Counted from the stretch's first letter, positions 18,301 to 27,265 are shown. The stretch is 64,000 nt of DNA from Achromobacter piechaudii NBRC 102461 (GCF_001571245.1 NZ_BCTK01000006.1:1054001-1118000); one strand, 5' to 3'. The notes: a model not told the origin generated them from the letters alone. Numbers and translations: made by a program.

Positions 18301-18335
18301 GGGGCGGGTCCATCACGGACCCGCCCCTTTGTTTT
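18301..18335 (+). terminator. Intrinsic terminator of fba
   Basis: Perfect 11-bp stem GGGGCGGGTCC / GGACCCGCCCC, loop ATCAC, then TTTGTTTT. A second weaker inverted repeat (GCCGCC at 18266-18271 with GGCGGC at 18282-18287) lies between the stop codon and this hairpin. Confidence 0.92.
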
Positions 18336-18358
18336 GCCGGGCGTTCAGTTCAGCCGCA

Positions 18359-18814
18359 TCAGCCGGCCGGCGCGTTCTGCGGGAAATGCGGCACGCTGCG
18401 GTCCACGTGGTGCCAGGACGGCGCCGAGCTGGTCCATAGCGATGCCTTCGCATGAAACGCCTCGGGATCGTCGAGCGACCCCGCGCGCACCACTTCGTAT
18501 CCCATGCCTTCCGAGCCGCCGAACAGCGGCGTGCCACAGGCCGCGCAGAAACTGCGCATGACGGTGTGGCCGGAATCACCTTTATAGCGATGTTCCTTGG
18601 CCTGGCCGCGCAGCATCGTTACCGAGCCGGCGGGAAATATCAGCGCATGGGCGGGGGCGCCGCCGCTGGAATATTGGCAGTCGCGGCAATGGCAGGTGGC
18701 GGCGGTGATGGGTTCGTCGGTGACGGCGTAGCGGATCGCGCCGCACTGGCAACCGCCAGTCAGGTGAACCTGCGCGTCGGCGGCGGACGGGCGTTTGAGG
18801 GAAGCATCCTGCAT
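18359..18814 (-). CDS. GFA family (CENP-V/GFA domain) protein
   Basis: A 151-residue protein with the zinc-cysteine pattern of the glutathione-dependent formaldehyde-activating (GFA) fold. The motifs are GGCQCGAIRYAV, CHCRDCQYSSGG and SFCAACGTPLFG, which supply cysteines for two zinc sites. Most such proteins are of unknown substrate; some act as glutathione adduct-forming enzymes. The start at 18814 (MQDASLKRPS) is preferred over the long arginine-rich upstream frame. It stands alone, convergent with fba and divergent from purC. Confidence 0.85.
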   Translation of the reverse strand: MQDASLKRPSAADAQVHLTGGCQCGAIRYAVTDEPITAATCHCRDCQYSSGGAPAHALIFPAGSVTMLRGQAKEHRYKGDSGHTVMRSFCAACGTPLFGGSEGMGYEVVRAGSLDDPEAFHAKASLWTSSAPSWHHVDRSVPHFPQNAPAG

Positions 18815-19055
18815 ACGGCTTGTCTCCGGGCGTAAGGTCTGCGCCGTGACGCCGCTGGGGCGGTCGGCGCGTATCGTGTGTCGGTAATCAGAGCCTAACC
18901 CGGCCCTTGCCGCCCGGCAAGACGGACATATTTGCAGTAATCTATGCGTCTTGCAGAGGCCACGCCGCCTTTTGCGCAGGTTCCGATTTCGTTCTACTTC
19001 CCGCCCTGGCGCTCGCCCGTGGCGGGAATCTTCATTTTTGCCATAGGCCATTCCC

Positions 19056-19937
19056 GTGACTTCTGCTTTGCATCAATCCAGCATCAAGTCCTTGCCGCTG
19101 CTGGGCCGCGGTAAGGTGCGCGATATGTACGCGGTGGGCGACGACAAGTTGCTGATCGTCGCGTCGGATCGTATCTCCGCCTTCGACGTGATCCTTGACG
19201 ACCCGATCCCCGGCAAGGGACAGGTGCTGACCGAGCTGACCGAATTCTGGTTGCAGAAGCTGGCCCACATCCTGCCGAACCACTCCACGGGCGTGAAGCC
19301 CGAAGACGTGGTCGCCCCCGATGAAGTGGACCAGGTGCGCGGCCGCGCCGTCGTGGTCAAGCGCTTGAAGCCGATTCTGGTGGAAGCCGTTGCACGCGGC
19401 TATCTGATCGGCTCCGGCTGGAAAGACTACCAGGCCACTGGCGCCGTCTGCGGCATCCAGCTGCCCGCCGGCCTGCAACAGGCCAGCCAGTTGCCCGAAC
19501 CCATCTTCACGCCCGCCGCCAAGGCCGAATTCGGCATGCACGACGAAAACGTGGACTTCGCGCACGTGGTCAAGGAAGTCGGCCAGGAAATGGCCGAGCG
19601 CATCCGCGACGTGACGCTCAAGCTGTACACGGAAGCGGCCAAGTTCGCCGCGACCAAGGGCATCATCATTGCCGACACCAAGTTCGAATTCGGCCTGGAC
19701 GACAACGGCACGCTGCACTTGATGGACGAAGTGCTCACGCCCGATTCCTCGCGCTTCTGGCCCGCCGACGGCTACCGCGTGGGCATCAGCCCCCCGTCGT
19801 TCGACAAGCAGTTCGTGCGCGACTGGCTCGAAACCCAGACCTGGGACAAGACCCCGCCCGCGCCGCGCCTGCCCCGCGAAGTGCTGGAAAAGACGGCCGC
19901 CAAGTACCGCGAAGCGCTGGATCGCCTGATCGCCTGA
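19056..19937 (+). CDS. purC: SAICAR synthetase
   Basis: A 293-residue phosphoribosylaminoimidazole-succinocarboxamide synthase, the ATP-dependent step joining CAIR and aspartate in purine synthesis. Characteristic segments are [50 protein letters not shown] and the ATP/metal segment [14 protein letters not shown]. The length fits the longer Saccharomyces/beta-proteobacterial type. The start is GTG. purE and purK follow after a two-gene interruption. Confidence 0.96.
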   Translation: MTSALHQSSIKSLPLLGRGKVRDMYAVGDDKLLIVASDRISAFDVILDDPIPGKGQVLTELTEFWLQKLAHILPNHSTGVKPEDVVAPDEVDQVRGRAVVVKRLKPILVEAVARGYLIGSGWKDYQATGAVCGIQLPAGLQQASQLPEPIFTPAAKAEFGMHDENVDFAHVVKEVGQEMAERIRDVTLKLYTEAAKFAATKGIIIADTKFEFGLDDNGTLHLMDEVLTPDSSRFWPADGYRVGISPPSFDKQFVRDWLETQTWDKTPPAPRLPREVLEKTAAKYREALDRLIA

Positions 19938-19963
19938 ACGACCCCGCCTGGCGCTGCCAGCAC

Positions 19964-19995
19964 AAAGCCCGCCTGTCGCCAGGCGGGCTTTTTTA
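19964..19995 (+). terminator. Intrinsic terminator of purC
   Basis: 12-bp stem AAAGCCCGCCTG / CAGGCGGGCTTT with loop TCGC and a T-run. It separates purC from the DUF5993-dsbB unit. Confidence 0.93.
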
Positions 19996-20052
19996 TTGCC
20001 CGGGCGCACCGCCGGACGCACAAGCCGCCGCCGCGCGCATCAGGGCTTTCGA

Positions 20053-20083
20053 TAACAATTATGTCGGATTGTTACGTTATACT
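20053..20083 (+). promoter_or_regulatory. Palindrome and putative -10 upstream of the DUF5993-dsbB pair
   Basis: A perfect inverted repeat TAACAAT-N8-ATTGTTA spans 20053-20074 in an AT-rich island within otherwise GC-rich DNA. A good -10-like hexamer TATACT (20078-20083) follows 3 bases later. The -35 region falls inside the palindrome, as expected for a repressor or activator site. The regulator is unknown. Confidence 0.5.
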
Positions 20084-20124
20084 CCGGGGCTGCTTACAGG
20101 ACGCCGCCTACAGGAGCCCGTTGC

Positions 20125-20283
20125 ATGATCATGATGTTGCCCTTTCTGACTGGCCTTGCCGCCGTCTGGTTTGGCGTGCTGGGTAAGCGCCGTCCGTGCG
20201 TAACCTTCTGGCTGCTGACGCTGCTGATCTTCGCCGCGTGGTGCCAGCATCACATGACCACCCCGCTGGCGTTGTCGCTGTAA
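20125..20283 (+). CDS. DUF5993-like small membrane protein
   Basis: A 52-residue microprotein with two hydrophobic segments (residues 4-19 and 26-39) separated by a basic turn (GKRRP). Cys25 and Cys40 lie in or near the second segment, and a histidine pair follows (QHH, 41-43). Size, layout and position just before dsbB match the DUF5993 family, a small membrane protein often found beside disulfide-bond genes; this is from memory. A CAGGAG ribosome site lies 8 bases before the ATG, and dsbB starts 11 bases after the stop, so the two are probably co-translated. A role with DsbB in membrane redox chemistry is inference. Confidence 0.75.
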   Translation: MIMMLPFLTGLAAVWFGVLGKRRPCVTFWLLTLLIFAAWCQHHMTTPLALSL

Positions 20284-20294
20284 GGGCCGGGGCG

Positions 20295-20867
20295 ATGATC
20301 TTCTCTCGCAATCCGGCGCGCGGCTCGCGCGTGCTCAACGCCCTGGCGCTGCTGGGCGTGACGGGCATCCTGGCCATGGCCTTTGCCTGGCAGATCATTT
20401 ATGACGAGCTGCCTTGCCCGCTCTGCCTGTTGCAGCGCGTGGCGCTCATTCTTGCCGGCGTCGGCTTCCTCTTGAACATGCGGCTGGGGCCGTCGCCCAT
20501 GCACTACGGCATGAGCATCGCGGCGTCGCTGGGCGGCATGGTCGCCTCGGGCCGGCAAGTGCTGCTGCACATGGCGCCGGGCGATCCGGGCTACGGCTCG
20601 CCGTTCCTGGGCATGCATTTCTACACCTGGGCGTTCATCGCCTTCGGCGCCATCATCGTCTTCTGCGTGCTGATGCAGACCGCCGACCGCAAGTGGGGCG
20701 ACAGCATGCTGAAAAAGCCGGTGTCGGCGCTGGGCATCCTCGTCATGGCCCTGTTTTTCGTCATGACGCTGGCCAACCTGGGCAGCACCACGCTGGAGTG
20801 CGGGTTTGGGCCTTGCCCCGACAATCCCGAGACCTATCTGTGGCTGCCATCGCCGGCCGCGCCATAG
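20295..20867 (+). CDS. dsbB: DsbB-type disulfide bond formation protein
   Basis: A 190-residue four-helix inner-membrane protein. The first periplasmic loop after helix 1 holds the redox pair CPLC (Cys41, Cys44), as in DsbB, which passes electrons from DsbA to quinone. The second loop (GDPGYGSPFLGMHFYTW) keeps the conserved YTW end but lacks the cysteine pair of classical DsbB. Instead Cys169 and Cys174 lie near the C-terminus (LECGFGPCPDNPETY). This makes it a variant whose DsbA-facing pair may be the C-terminal one. No dsbA is adjacent; a DUF5993-like protein precedes it. Confidence 0.85.
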   Translation: MIFSRNPARGSRVLNALALLGVTGILAMAFAWQIIYDELPCPLCLLQRVALILAGVGFLLNMRLGPSPMHYGMSIAASLGGMVASGRQVLLHMAPGDPGYGSPFLGMHFYTWAFIAFGAIIVFCVLMQTADRKWGDSMLKKPVSALGILVMALFFVMTLANLGSTTLECGFGPCPDNPETYLWLPSPAAP

Positions 20868-20972
20868 CCTGCCGCGCGGGCCGGGTAAAATACCGGGTTT
20901 CGCGGACCGAGTCCGCAGTCCATTGACATTCCGCGGGCCCGTTTCCGCGGTCTTACCTCTTTGACACCGGTT

Positions 20973-21503
20973 ATGACAGCCAAGACTTCCGCAGCGGCCA
21001 GCGCCACCCCCGTGGTGGGCGTGATTATGGGATCTTCCAGCGATTGGGAGGTCATGAAGCACGCGGTCAGCATGCTTGAGGATTTCGGCGTCGCCTATGA
21101 AGCGCGCGTGATTTCCGCGCACCGCATGCCCCAGGACATGGCCGAATACGGCGCGGCCGCGCATGGCCGTGGCTTGCGCGGCATCATCGCCGGCGCGGGC
21201 GGCGCGGCGCATCTGCCGGGCATGATGGCGGCGCTGACCGAAGTGCCGGTGTTCGGCGTGCCGGTGCCGTCCAAATACCTGCGCGGCGAAGACTCGCTGC
21301 TGTCCATTGTGCAGATGCCCAAGGGCGTGCCGGTGGCGACGTTCGCCATCGGCGAGGCGGGCGCTGCGAACGCCGCGCTGCACGTGATCGCCACGCTGGC
21401 GGGCACCGACGCGGATCTGCATCAGAAGCTGGTGGCGTTCCGCGCCCGCCAGACGCAAGCCGCGCGCGACATGAAGGTTCCCCCCGAGGCGTCCAACGTA
21501 TGA
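20973..21503 (+). CDS. purE: N5-CAIR mutase
   Basis: A 176-residue class I PurE, which moves the carboxylate of N5-carboxyaminoimidazole ribonucleotide to give CAIR. Family segments are [27 protein letters not shown] (active-site His) and [26 protein letters not shown]. An in-frame TTG exists four codons upstream (20961), but the ATG at 20973 is preferred. The stop overlaps purK (ATGA), so the two are coupled. Confidence 0.96.
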   Translation: MTAKTSAAASATPVVGVIMGSSSDWEVMKHAVSMLEDFGVAYEARVISAHRMPQDMAEYGAAAHGRGLRGIIAGAGGAAHLPGMMAALTEVPVFGVPVPSKYLRGEDSLLSIVQMPKGVPVATFAIGEAGAANAALHVIATLAGTDADLHQKLVAFRARQTQAARDMKVPPEASNV

Positions 21504-22690
21504 GCCAGTCGACTGCTTTCATGATTGCTCCCGGCGGCTGGCTCGGTTTGTTGGGCGGTGGCCAGCTGGGCCGCATGTTCTGCCACGCGGCGCAAAGCCT
21601 GGGCTACAAGGTCGCGGTGCTGGACCCGGCCGATGAATGCCCCGCCGGCATGGTCGCCGACCTGCACATCCAGGCCGCCTACGACGACGAAGCCGGGCTG
21701 GCCCGCCTGGCGCAGACCTGTCAGGCCGTCACCACCGAATTCGAGAACGTCCCCGCGCAGAGCCTGCGCACGCTGGCCACGCGTTGCCGCGTCAGCCCGG
21801 CCGCCGACGCCGTCGCCATCGTGCAGGACCGCATCGCCGAAAAGACCTTCATCGCCTCGCAAGGCATCGCCGTTGCGCCGCACGCTGCGATCCGCGCCGA
21901 AGCCGATCTGCGCGCCGCGCCCGACGCCTTGTTCCCCGGCATCTTGAAAGTGGCCCGCCTGGGCTACGACGGCAAGGGCCAGGCCCGCATCAACACGCGC
22001 GACGAAGCGCTGGCCGCCTTCGCCGAATTCGGCGGCGTGGCCTGCGTGCTGGAAGCGCTGATGCCCCTGGACTACGAAATCTCGGTCGTGCTGGCGCGTG
22101 GCTTCGACGGCGCAAGCGTCGTCTTCCCGGTCGCGCGCAACGTGCATCGTGACGGCATCCTGGCCGTGTCGACCGCCGCGCCCGTGCAGTCGGACGCCGC
22201 CCACGCCGAACGCCAGGCCCGCGCCACCGAAGCCGCGCAATCCATTGCGCAAGGCCTGGGCTATCACGGCGTGCTGTGCGTGGAATTCTTCGTCCTCAAG
22301 GACGGCAGCCTGATCGTCAACGAGATCGCGCCGCGCCCGCACAACAGCGGCCACTACACGATGAACGCCTGCGTCACCAGCCAGTTCGAACAGCAGGCGC
22401 GCGCCATGGCCGGCTTGCCGCTGGGCGGCACCGCGCTGCTTGCGCCCGCCGTCATGCTGAACATCCTGGGCGACATCTGGTATGAATCCGCGCAGGCCAC
22501 GCAGCAGCGCGAACCCGATTGGGCCGCCGCTCTGGCGGTGCCCACGGCCAAGCTGCACCTGTACGGCAAGCGCGATGCGCGCCGTGGCCGCAAGATGGGC
22601 CACATCACCATCGTGGCGCCCACGCTGGAACAGGCCCGCAGCGACGCCGCCCGCGTGGCCGCCGCGCTGGGCATGCAGGCCCCCGAGTAA
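21500..22690 (+). CDS. purK: N5-CAIR synthetase
   Basis: A 396-residue ATP-grasp enzyme that carboxylates AIR with bicarbonate to N5-CAIR, feeding PurE. Visible are the N-terminal nucleotide-fold motif [16 protein letters not shown], the TTEFENVP segment, ATP-grasp parts around [17 protein letters not shown] and the [14 protein letters not shown] motif. It overlaps purE by 4 bases and is followed 16 bases later by the Sua5-type gene. Confidence 0.96.
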   Translation: MSQSTAFMIAPGGWLGLLGGGQLGRMFCHAAQSLGYKVAVLDPADECPAGMVADLHIQAAYDDEAGLARLAQTCQAVTTEFENVPAQSLRTLATRCRVSPAADAVAIVQDRIAEKTFIASQGIAVAPHAAIRAEADLRAAPDALFPGILKVARLGYDGKGQARINTRDEALAAFAEFGGVACVLEALMPLDYEISVVLARGFDGASVVFPVARNVHRDGILAVSTAAPVQSDAAHAERQARATEAAQSIAQGLGYHGVLCVEFFVLKDGSLIVNEIAPRPHNSGHYTMNACVTSQFEQQARAMAGLPLGGTALLAPAVMLNILGDIWYESAQATQQREPDWAAALAVPTAKLHLYGKRDARRGRKMGHITIVAPTLEQARSDAARVAAALGMQAPE

Positions 22691-22706
22691 CCCCGCGACC
22701 GTCCCG

Positions 22707-23765
22707 ATGCCTTCTTTGACCACGCCCGTTTCCGCCAGCGCTGCGGACATTGCCCACGCCGCCCAACGCCTGCTGGACGGCGAGCTGGCCGCCTTTCCGA
22801 CCGAGACCGTCTACGGCCTGGGCGCGGATGCGCAAAGCCCGGAAGCGGTGGCGAAGATCTACGCGGCCAAGGGCCGGCCGTCGAACCATCCCGTGATCGT
22901 GCACATCGCGCCCACGGGCGACGTGTCCTACTGGGCGGCCGACGTGCCGCCCGAGGCGCGCTTGTTGATCGACGCCTTCTGGCCGGGGCCGCTGACGCTG
23001 ATCCTCAAGCGCGCGCCGCACATCGCGGATACGGTCAGCGGCGGCCAGGACAGCATCGGCATCCGCTGCCCCTCGCATCCCGTAGCGCAGGCGCTGCTGG
23101 CCGCCTTTGCCGCAGGCAAGCCGAACGGGCAGGGCGGCGTGGCCGCGCCGTCGGCGAACAAGTTCGGCCAGGTATCGCCCACGCGCGCTGAACACGTGCG
23201 CAGCGAATTTCCCGATGAAGTCGCGGCCGGCATGCCGGTGCTGGAAGGCGGCGCGTCGGAAGTGGGTATTGAATCCACCATTCTTGACCTGTCGCGCCTG
23301 GACCGTGGCGCCGGCCCCGTGCTGCTGCGTCCCGGTCATATCAGCGCCGCGCAGATCGAAGCGGTGCTGGGCGTGCAGGTGTTCGCGCCCGACGCGGCCG
23401 CGCCGCGTGCCTCGGGCACGTTGAAGGCGCACTACGCGCCGCGCACGCCGCTTGAACTGGCTTCCGACGAACGCCTGCGCGACATCGTGCAAGGCCGCAA
23501 CCTGCCGACGGGCAAGGTCGTGGTGGTGGCTTACGGCGAACCGCCCGAGGCGCTGGAAGCGCGTGTGCAATGGCAGCCGGTGCCGGCAGACCCCGCGCGC
23601 TATGCGCAGGCGCTGTATGGGCTGCTGCGCGATCTGGACACGCAAGGCTATGCGCGCATCGTCGTGCAGGCGCCGCCCGCCACCGACGCGTGGCATGCGG
23701 TGAACGATCGCATCGGCCGCGCGGCCGCCGCGTTCACGCTGGACACGACTGACCTGGGTTCCTAG
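22707..23765 (+). CDS. L-threonylcarbamoyladenylate synthase (Sua5 type)
   Basis: A 352-residue protein with an N-terminal YrdC domain (FPTETVYGLGADAQSPEAVAKIYAAKGRPSNHPVIVHI region, from about residue 25) and a C-terminal Sua5 domain (SGTLKAHYAPRTPLELA onward). That makes it the long Sua5/YwlC form rather than the short TsaC. It makes threonylcarbamoyl-AMP from threonine, bicarbonate and ATP for the t6A37 modification of ANN-decoding tRNAs. The start at 22707 removes a non-coding-looking upstream extension. It is the last gene of the purEK run. Confidence 0.93.
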   Translation: MPSLTTPVSASAADIAHAAQRLLDGELAAFPTETVYGLGADAQSPEAVAKIYAAKGRPSNHPVIVHIAPTGDVSYWAADVPPEARLLIDAFWPGPLTLILKRAPHIADTVSGGQDSIGIRCPSHPVAQALLAAFAAGKPNGQGGVAAPSANKFGQVSPTRAEHVRSEFPDEVAAGMPVLEGGASEVGIESTILDLSRLDRGAGPVLLRPGHISAAQIEAVLGVQVFAPDAAAPRASGTLKAHYAPRTPLELASDERLRDIVQGRNLPTGKVVVVAYGEPPEALEARVQWQPVPADPARYAQALYGLLRDLDTQGYARIVVQAPPATDAWHAVNDRIGRAAAAFTLDTTDLGS

Positions 23766-23802
23766 GACTCGGCCGGCGCGGCAAGGCCCGCGCCACGCTG
23801 CC

Positions 23803-24630
23803 CTAGGCCACCAGAAATTCCCCGATTCTCTCCACCGCTTGGCGCAGCGGCGGCAGGAACTCGTCCGTCAGCCGCGCCAGCGGCACGCGCGCTGCTTTGA
23901 CGCTGACGTTCACCGCGCCGCAGGCCTTGCCGCTGGCGGACCGCACGGGCACCGAGATCGCGCGCACGTTCAATTCCAGTTCCTGATCGACCACCGCGTA
24001 ATCCTGTTCGCGGATGCGCGTCAGCTCGGCCCGCATCTGGGCTTCGGTGGTCAGTGTGAATTCGGTGTAGGGCTGCAAGGGCGTGGCGGCGAAGTAGCGC
24101 GCCAGCGCGGGTTCGGGCAACTGCGCCAGCAGCACCCGGCCAATCGATGTGCAATACGCGGGCAGTCGGCTGCCCAACCCCATGGACGTGGCCAGCAGGC
24201 GGTTCACTTCGGAACGCGCCAGGTAGAGCATTTCATTGCCTTCCATGATGGCCAGCGCGCAAGTTTCGTTGACCGTGGCGCTGAGTTCTTCCAGCACGGG
24301 TTGCGCCAGCGAGACGAACGGCGTGGACGAGAAATACGCGTAGCCCAGACCCAGGATGCGCGGGGTCAGCACGTACAGCCTGCCGTGCTGCTCCGCGATG
24401 CCCAGCAGCACCAGCGTATGCAGGCAGCGCTGCACGACGGCGCGCGGCAGCCCGGCGCGGCGGCTCAGTTCGGCGGCCGTCTGCGGATGGCGGCGCGTGC
24501 CGAATGCGCGGATCACGTGCAGGCCGCGCGCCAGGGTCAGCATGTAGTCGGGGTCGCCGCGAAACTGGTCGGGATGATCTTCAGCGGCCAGCGGCGCGGC
24601 GTAGCCGGGCGGAGGAAGGTTGGGCAGCAT
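23803..24630 (-). CDS. IclR family regulator (PcaR/PobR-like)
   Basis: A 275-residue IclR-type regulator. A short N-terminal extension is followed by DYMLTLARGLHVIRAFG and the winged helix (TAAELSRRAGLPRAVVQRCLHTL). The effector domain runs to the C-terminus (YAVVDQELELNVRAISVPVRSASG). This subtype includes PcaR, PobR and CatR, which control aromatic-acid catabolism and respond to intermediates such as beta-ketoadipate. The start codon shares a base with the stop of the CoA-transferase beta gene (TGATG), so it is in that operon and probably governs it. Confidence 0.9.
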   Translation of the reverse strand: MLPNLPPPGYAAPLAAEDHPDQFRGDPDYMLTLARGLHVIRAFGTRRHPQTAAELSRRAGLPRAVVQRCLHTLVLLGIAEQHGRLYVLTPRILGLGYAYFSSTPFVSLAQPVLEELSATVNETCALAIMEGNEMLYLARSEVNRLLATSMGLGSRLPAYCTSIGRVLLAQLPEPALARYFAATPLQPYTEFTLTTEAQMRAELTRIREQDYAVVDQELELNVRAISVPVRSASGKACGAVNVSVKAARVPLARLTDEFLPPLRQAVERIGEFLVA

Positions 24631-25271
24631 CAGCCCGCGCGCAGCGGCGCGCCGGTGCGTCCTTGCAGTTCGGTCAGCGTCATGCCGTCGATCATATCCC
24701 GAACCACCAGGCCTTCCGGCGTCACGTCGATCACCGCCAGATCGGTGTAGATGCGGTCGACCACGCCCGCGCCCGTCAGCGGATAGGTGCAGCGTTCCAC
24801 GATTTTCGGATCGCCGTTCTTGCTGTTGTGTTCCATCATGATGAACACGCTGCGCGCGCCCACGGCCAGGTCCATCGCCCCGCCCACGGCCGGCGCTTCG
24901 CCCGGCTTGGCCAGCGACCAGTTGGCCAGGTCGCCGTTGGCTGCGACCTGCATGCCGCCCATGACGCAGATGTCCAGATGGCCGCCGCGCATCATCGCGA
25001 ACGAATCGGCGTGGTGGAAGTACGCGCCGCCGGCCAGCAGCGTCACCGGCTGCTTGCCGGCGTTGATGAGGTCCAGGTTGATGGCGTCCTCGGCGGGCGG
25101 CGGGCCCATGCCCAGGATGCCGTTTTCGCTGTGCAGCACGATCTCGCGATCGTCCGGCAGGCAGGCGGCCACCAGCACGGGCATGCCGATGCCCAGGTTG
25201 ACATAGCTGCCGTCGGGGATGTCCAGGGCCAGGCGGCGCGCCATGGCCTCGCGGGTAAGGGGTTGGTACAT
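24630..25271 (-). CDS. 3-oxoacid/3-oxoadipate CoA-transferase, subunit B
   Basis: A 213-residue beta subunit of a family I CoA-transferase. The catalytic glutamate lies in HSENGILGMGP (Glu49), which forms the glutamyl-CoA thioester. IGMPVLVA and GGHLDICVMGGMQVA are typical. It pairs with the alpha subunit encoded 10 bases upstream. With a PcaR-like regulator in the operon, beta-ketoadipate:succinyl-CoA transferase (PcaJ/CatJ) is the likeliest role. An acetoacetate (ScoB) enzyme cannot be excluded, and no thiolase gene is present here. Confidence 0.88.
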   Translation of the reverse strand: MYQPLTREAMARRLALDIPDGSYVNLGIGMPVLVAACLPDDREIVLHSENGILGMGPPPAEDAINLDLINAGKQPVTLLAGGAYFHHADSFAMMRGGHLDICVMGGMQVAANGDLANWSLAKPGEAPAVGGAMDLAVGARSVFIMMEHNSKNGDPKIVERCTYPLTGAGVVDRIYTDLAVIDVTPEGLVVRDMIDGMTLTELQGRTGAPLRAG

Positions 25272-25281
25272 GCGGAAGGCC

Positions 25282-25962
25282 TCAGCTGGAAAAGGCGGCG
25301 TTGGCCACCTCGGTGACGCGCTTGACGAAGATGCCCGGAGTCACGATGGCTTCGGGCGGCAATTCGCCCAGGCCGGCTTTGGCGCGCACCTGCACGATGG
25401 TGGTCTTGGCCGCCATGCACATGATGGGGCCGAAGTTGCGCGCGCTCTTGTGATAGGTCAGGTTGCCCCAGCGGTCGCCCTGGTCGGCCTTGACCAGCGC
25501 GAAGTCGCCGTGCAGCGGCGTTTCGAAGACGTGGCCGCGCCCGTCGATGATGCGGGTTTCCTTGCCCTGCGCCAGTTCGGTGCCGTAGGCGGTGGGCGTG
25601 AAGAATCCACCCAGCCCCGCGCCCGCCGCGCGCAGCCGTTCGGCGATGGTGCCCTGCGGCACGCATTCCAGTTCGATGCCGCCGCGCCGGTACAGATCGT
25701 CGAAGACCCAGGAATGCGACGCCTTGGGAAACGAGCAGATCACCTTGCGCACGCGCCCGGCCTTGATCAGCGCGGCCAGCCCGGTTTCGCGGTTGCCCGC
25801 GTTATTGCTGACCACGGTGAGTTCGCGCGCGCCCTGGTCGATCAGCGCGTGGATCAGTTCGGTGGGCATGCCTGCGCCGCCGAAGCCGCTGATCAGCACC
25901 GTGGCGCCGTCGTGGATGTCCGAGACCGCAGCCTCGGGGCTGTCGATGAACTTGTCGATCAT
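25282..25962 (-). CDS. 3-oxoacid/3-oxoadipate CoA-transferase, subunit A
   Basis: A 226-residue alpha subunit of a family I CoA-transferase. The glycine-rich CoA-binding segment SGFGGAGMPTELI is at residues 25-37, with GGFFTPTAYGT and KADQGDRWGNLTYHKSARNFGP later. It forms the heterodimer or heterotetramer with the beta subunit encoded just downstream. In PcaI/PcaJ form it activates 3-oxoadipate with succinyl-CoA before thiolysis to succinyl-CoA and acetyl-CoA, the end of protocatechuate and catechol breakdown. Confidence 0.88.
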   Translation of the reverse strand: MIDKFIDSPEAAVSDIHDGATVLISGFGGAGMPTELIHALIDQGARELTVVSNNAGNRETGLAALIKAGRVRKVICSFPKASHSWVFDDLYRRGGIELECVPQGTIAERLRAAGAGLGGFFTPTAYGTELAQGKETRIIDGRGHVFETPLHGDFALVKADQGDRWGNLTYHKSARNFGPIMCMAAKTTIVQVRAKAGLGELPPEAIVTPGIFVKRVTEVANAAFSS

Positions 25963-25980
25963 AAGAAAGCTCCGATCGCG

Positions 25981-26002
25981 CGGGCGGCGTTGGGGCCGCC
26001 CG
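25981..26002. other. Intercistronic hairpin (GGCGGC family)
   Basis: 8-bp stem CGGGCGGC / GCCGCCCG with a 6-base loop lies in the 47-base gap between the Bug gene (transcribed first) and the CoA-transferase alpha gene. It may set different expression of the two. Confidence 0.45.
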
Positions 26003-26009
26003 CCGCCAT

Positions 26010-27026
26010 TCAGTTCGCGGTGATGCCGACCTGCTTGATGACGTCGGCGTAGCGCGCCGACTCTTTTTGCATCAGCTCGGAAAATTGCGCCGTCGTGCCG
26101 CCCACCGGCATGAAGCCGACGTCAATGAACTTGCGCTTGACCTCGGGGTCTTTGACGACCTCGCGGATCTCGCGCGCCATGCGGTCGATGATCGGCTGCG
26201 GCGTGTTGGCCGGGGCCAGCAGTCCGGCCCATGAACCGGTCTCAAAGCCCGGCTGCCCGGCTTCGCCCATGGTGGGGATGGTGGGCTCGTCGGGCCAGCG
26301 TTCCTTGCCCGTGAAGGCCAGCGCCTTCAGGCGGTTCTGCTTGACGTATTGCATGGGCACCAGGATCGGGTCGAACACCATCGATACGCGCCCGCCCAAG
26401 AGGTCGGTGAGGATAGGCGCGCTGCCCTTGTAGGCCACGTGCGTCATCGCGATCTTGTTCTGCGAGGCGAACATGGCGCCGGTCAGGTGCGCGTTCGAGC
26501 CGGTGCCGCTGGACGCGTAGGTGAGCTTGTCGGGATGCTTGCGGCCATAGTCGACCAGTTCGGCCACGGTCTTGACCGGCACGTCCTCGGACACGAACAG
26601 GAACAGCGGCAGGTCGGCCATCTGCACGACGGGCACCAGATCGGTCGGCTTGAAGTTCAGCTTGTACAGGTGGAAGTTGACCAGGTAGGCGGGCAGCATG
26701 GCCAGGAAGGTATAGCCGTCGGGGTCCGCCTTGGCCGCCATGGCCGATCCCACGCTGCTGTTCGCGCCGGGCTTGTTTTCGACAATGATCGTCTGGCCCA
26801 GGCGCGGCGCCAGTTTTTCCACCACGATGCGGGTGACGATGTCGGTCGAGCCGCCAGGCGTGTAGGGCACGATGATCTTGATGGGTTTGCTGGGCCAGTC
26901 GTCGGCGGCCTGCGCCGGGCCGGCCATCAGGCCCGTGGCGGCCAGCGCCGAGCACAACAGGGTTTTCAAGGCAAGGCGGCGCGGGGCGGCATTGCGGCGA
27001 TGCTGCGATTTGCAAACATGTGCCAT
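26010..27026 (-). CDS. Bug family tripartite tricarboxylate transporter binding protein
   Basis: A 338-residue periplasmic binding protein of the Bug/TctC family. An N-terminal segment with a Sec signal (LKTLLCSALAATGLMAGPAQA) is followed by the family opening WPSKPIKIIVPYTPGGSTDIVTR. GKLTYASSGTGSNAHLTG-like and VSMVFDPILVPMQY segments follow. Bug proteins bind carboxylated or aromatic-acid ligands and pass them to TctAB permeases, which are not encoded here. The ATG at 27026 has a GGAGGAG ribosome site. It leads the operon with the CoA-transferase, so its ligand may be an aromatic acid or oxoacid; this is inference. Confidence 0.9.
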   Translation of the reverse strand: MAHVCKSQHRRNAAPRRLALKTLLCSALAATGLMAGPAQAADDWPSKPIKIIVPYTPGGSTDIVTRIVVEKLAPRLGQTIIVENKPGANSSVGSAMAAKADPDGYTFLAMLPAYLVNFHLYKLNFKPTDLVPVVQMADLPLFLFVSEDVPVKTVAELVDYGRKHPDKLTYASSGTGSNAHLTGAMFASQNKIAMTHVAYKGSAPILTDLLGGRVSMVFDPILVPMQYVKQNRLKALAFTGKERWPDEPTIPTMGEAGQPGFETGSWAGLLAPANTPQPIIDRMAREIREVVKDPEVKRKFIDVGFMPVGGTTAQFSELMQKESARYADVIKQVGITAN

Positions 27027-27265
27027 GGATTTGTCTCCTCCATGAAGCGACCGAATATCGATGCGCGCCGGGATTTTTGTATGGCGCGCTCGGCGTTTTT
27101 TAAGGTGTTACGGCGCTGCCGTGTATCGGACAACGGCGTGAAAAAAGTATGGCATGCAGGGGCGTGCCCCATGAGCCGAAAGGGGTTGATTAAGTTCGAT
27201 CACCGGACAAAACGCGGAATCTATCCAAGTCGTCATTCTTCGGGTTTCCGATAGGGAAAGCCGCG

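Noticed and set aside
20868..20972. Repeated CCGCGG strings and a small GCGGAC/GTCCGC hairpin before purE
   Set aside because: The hairpin has only a 6-bp stem with no T-run and CCGCGG is common at this base composition; not enough to call a terminator or operator.
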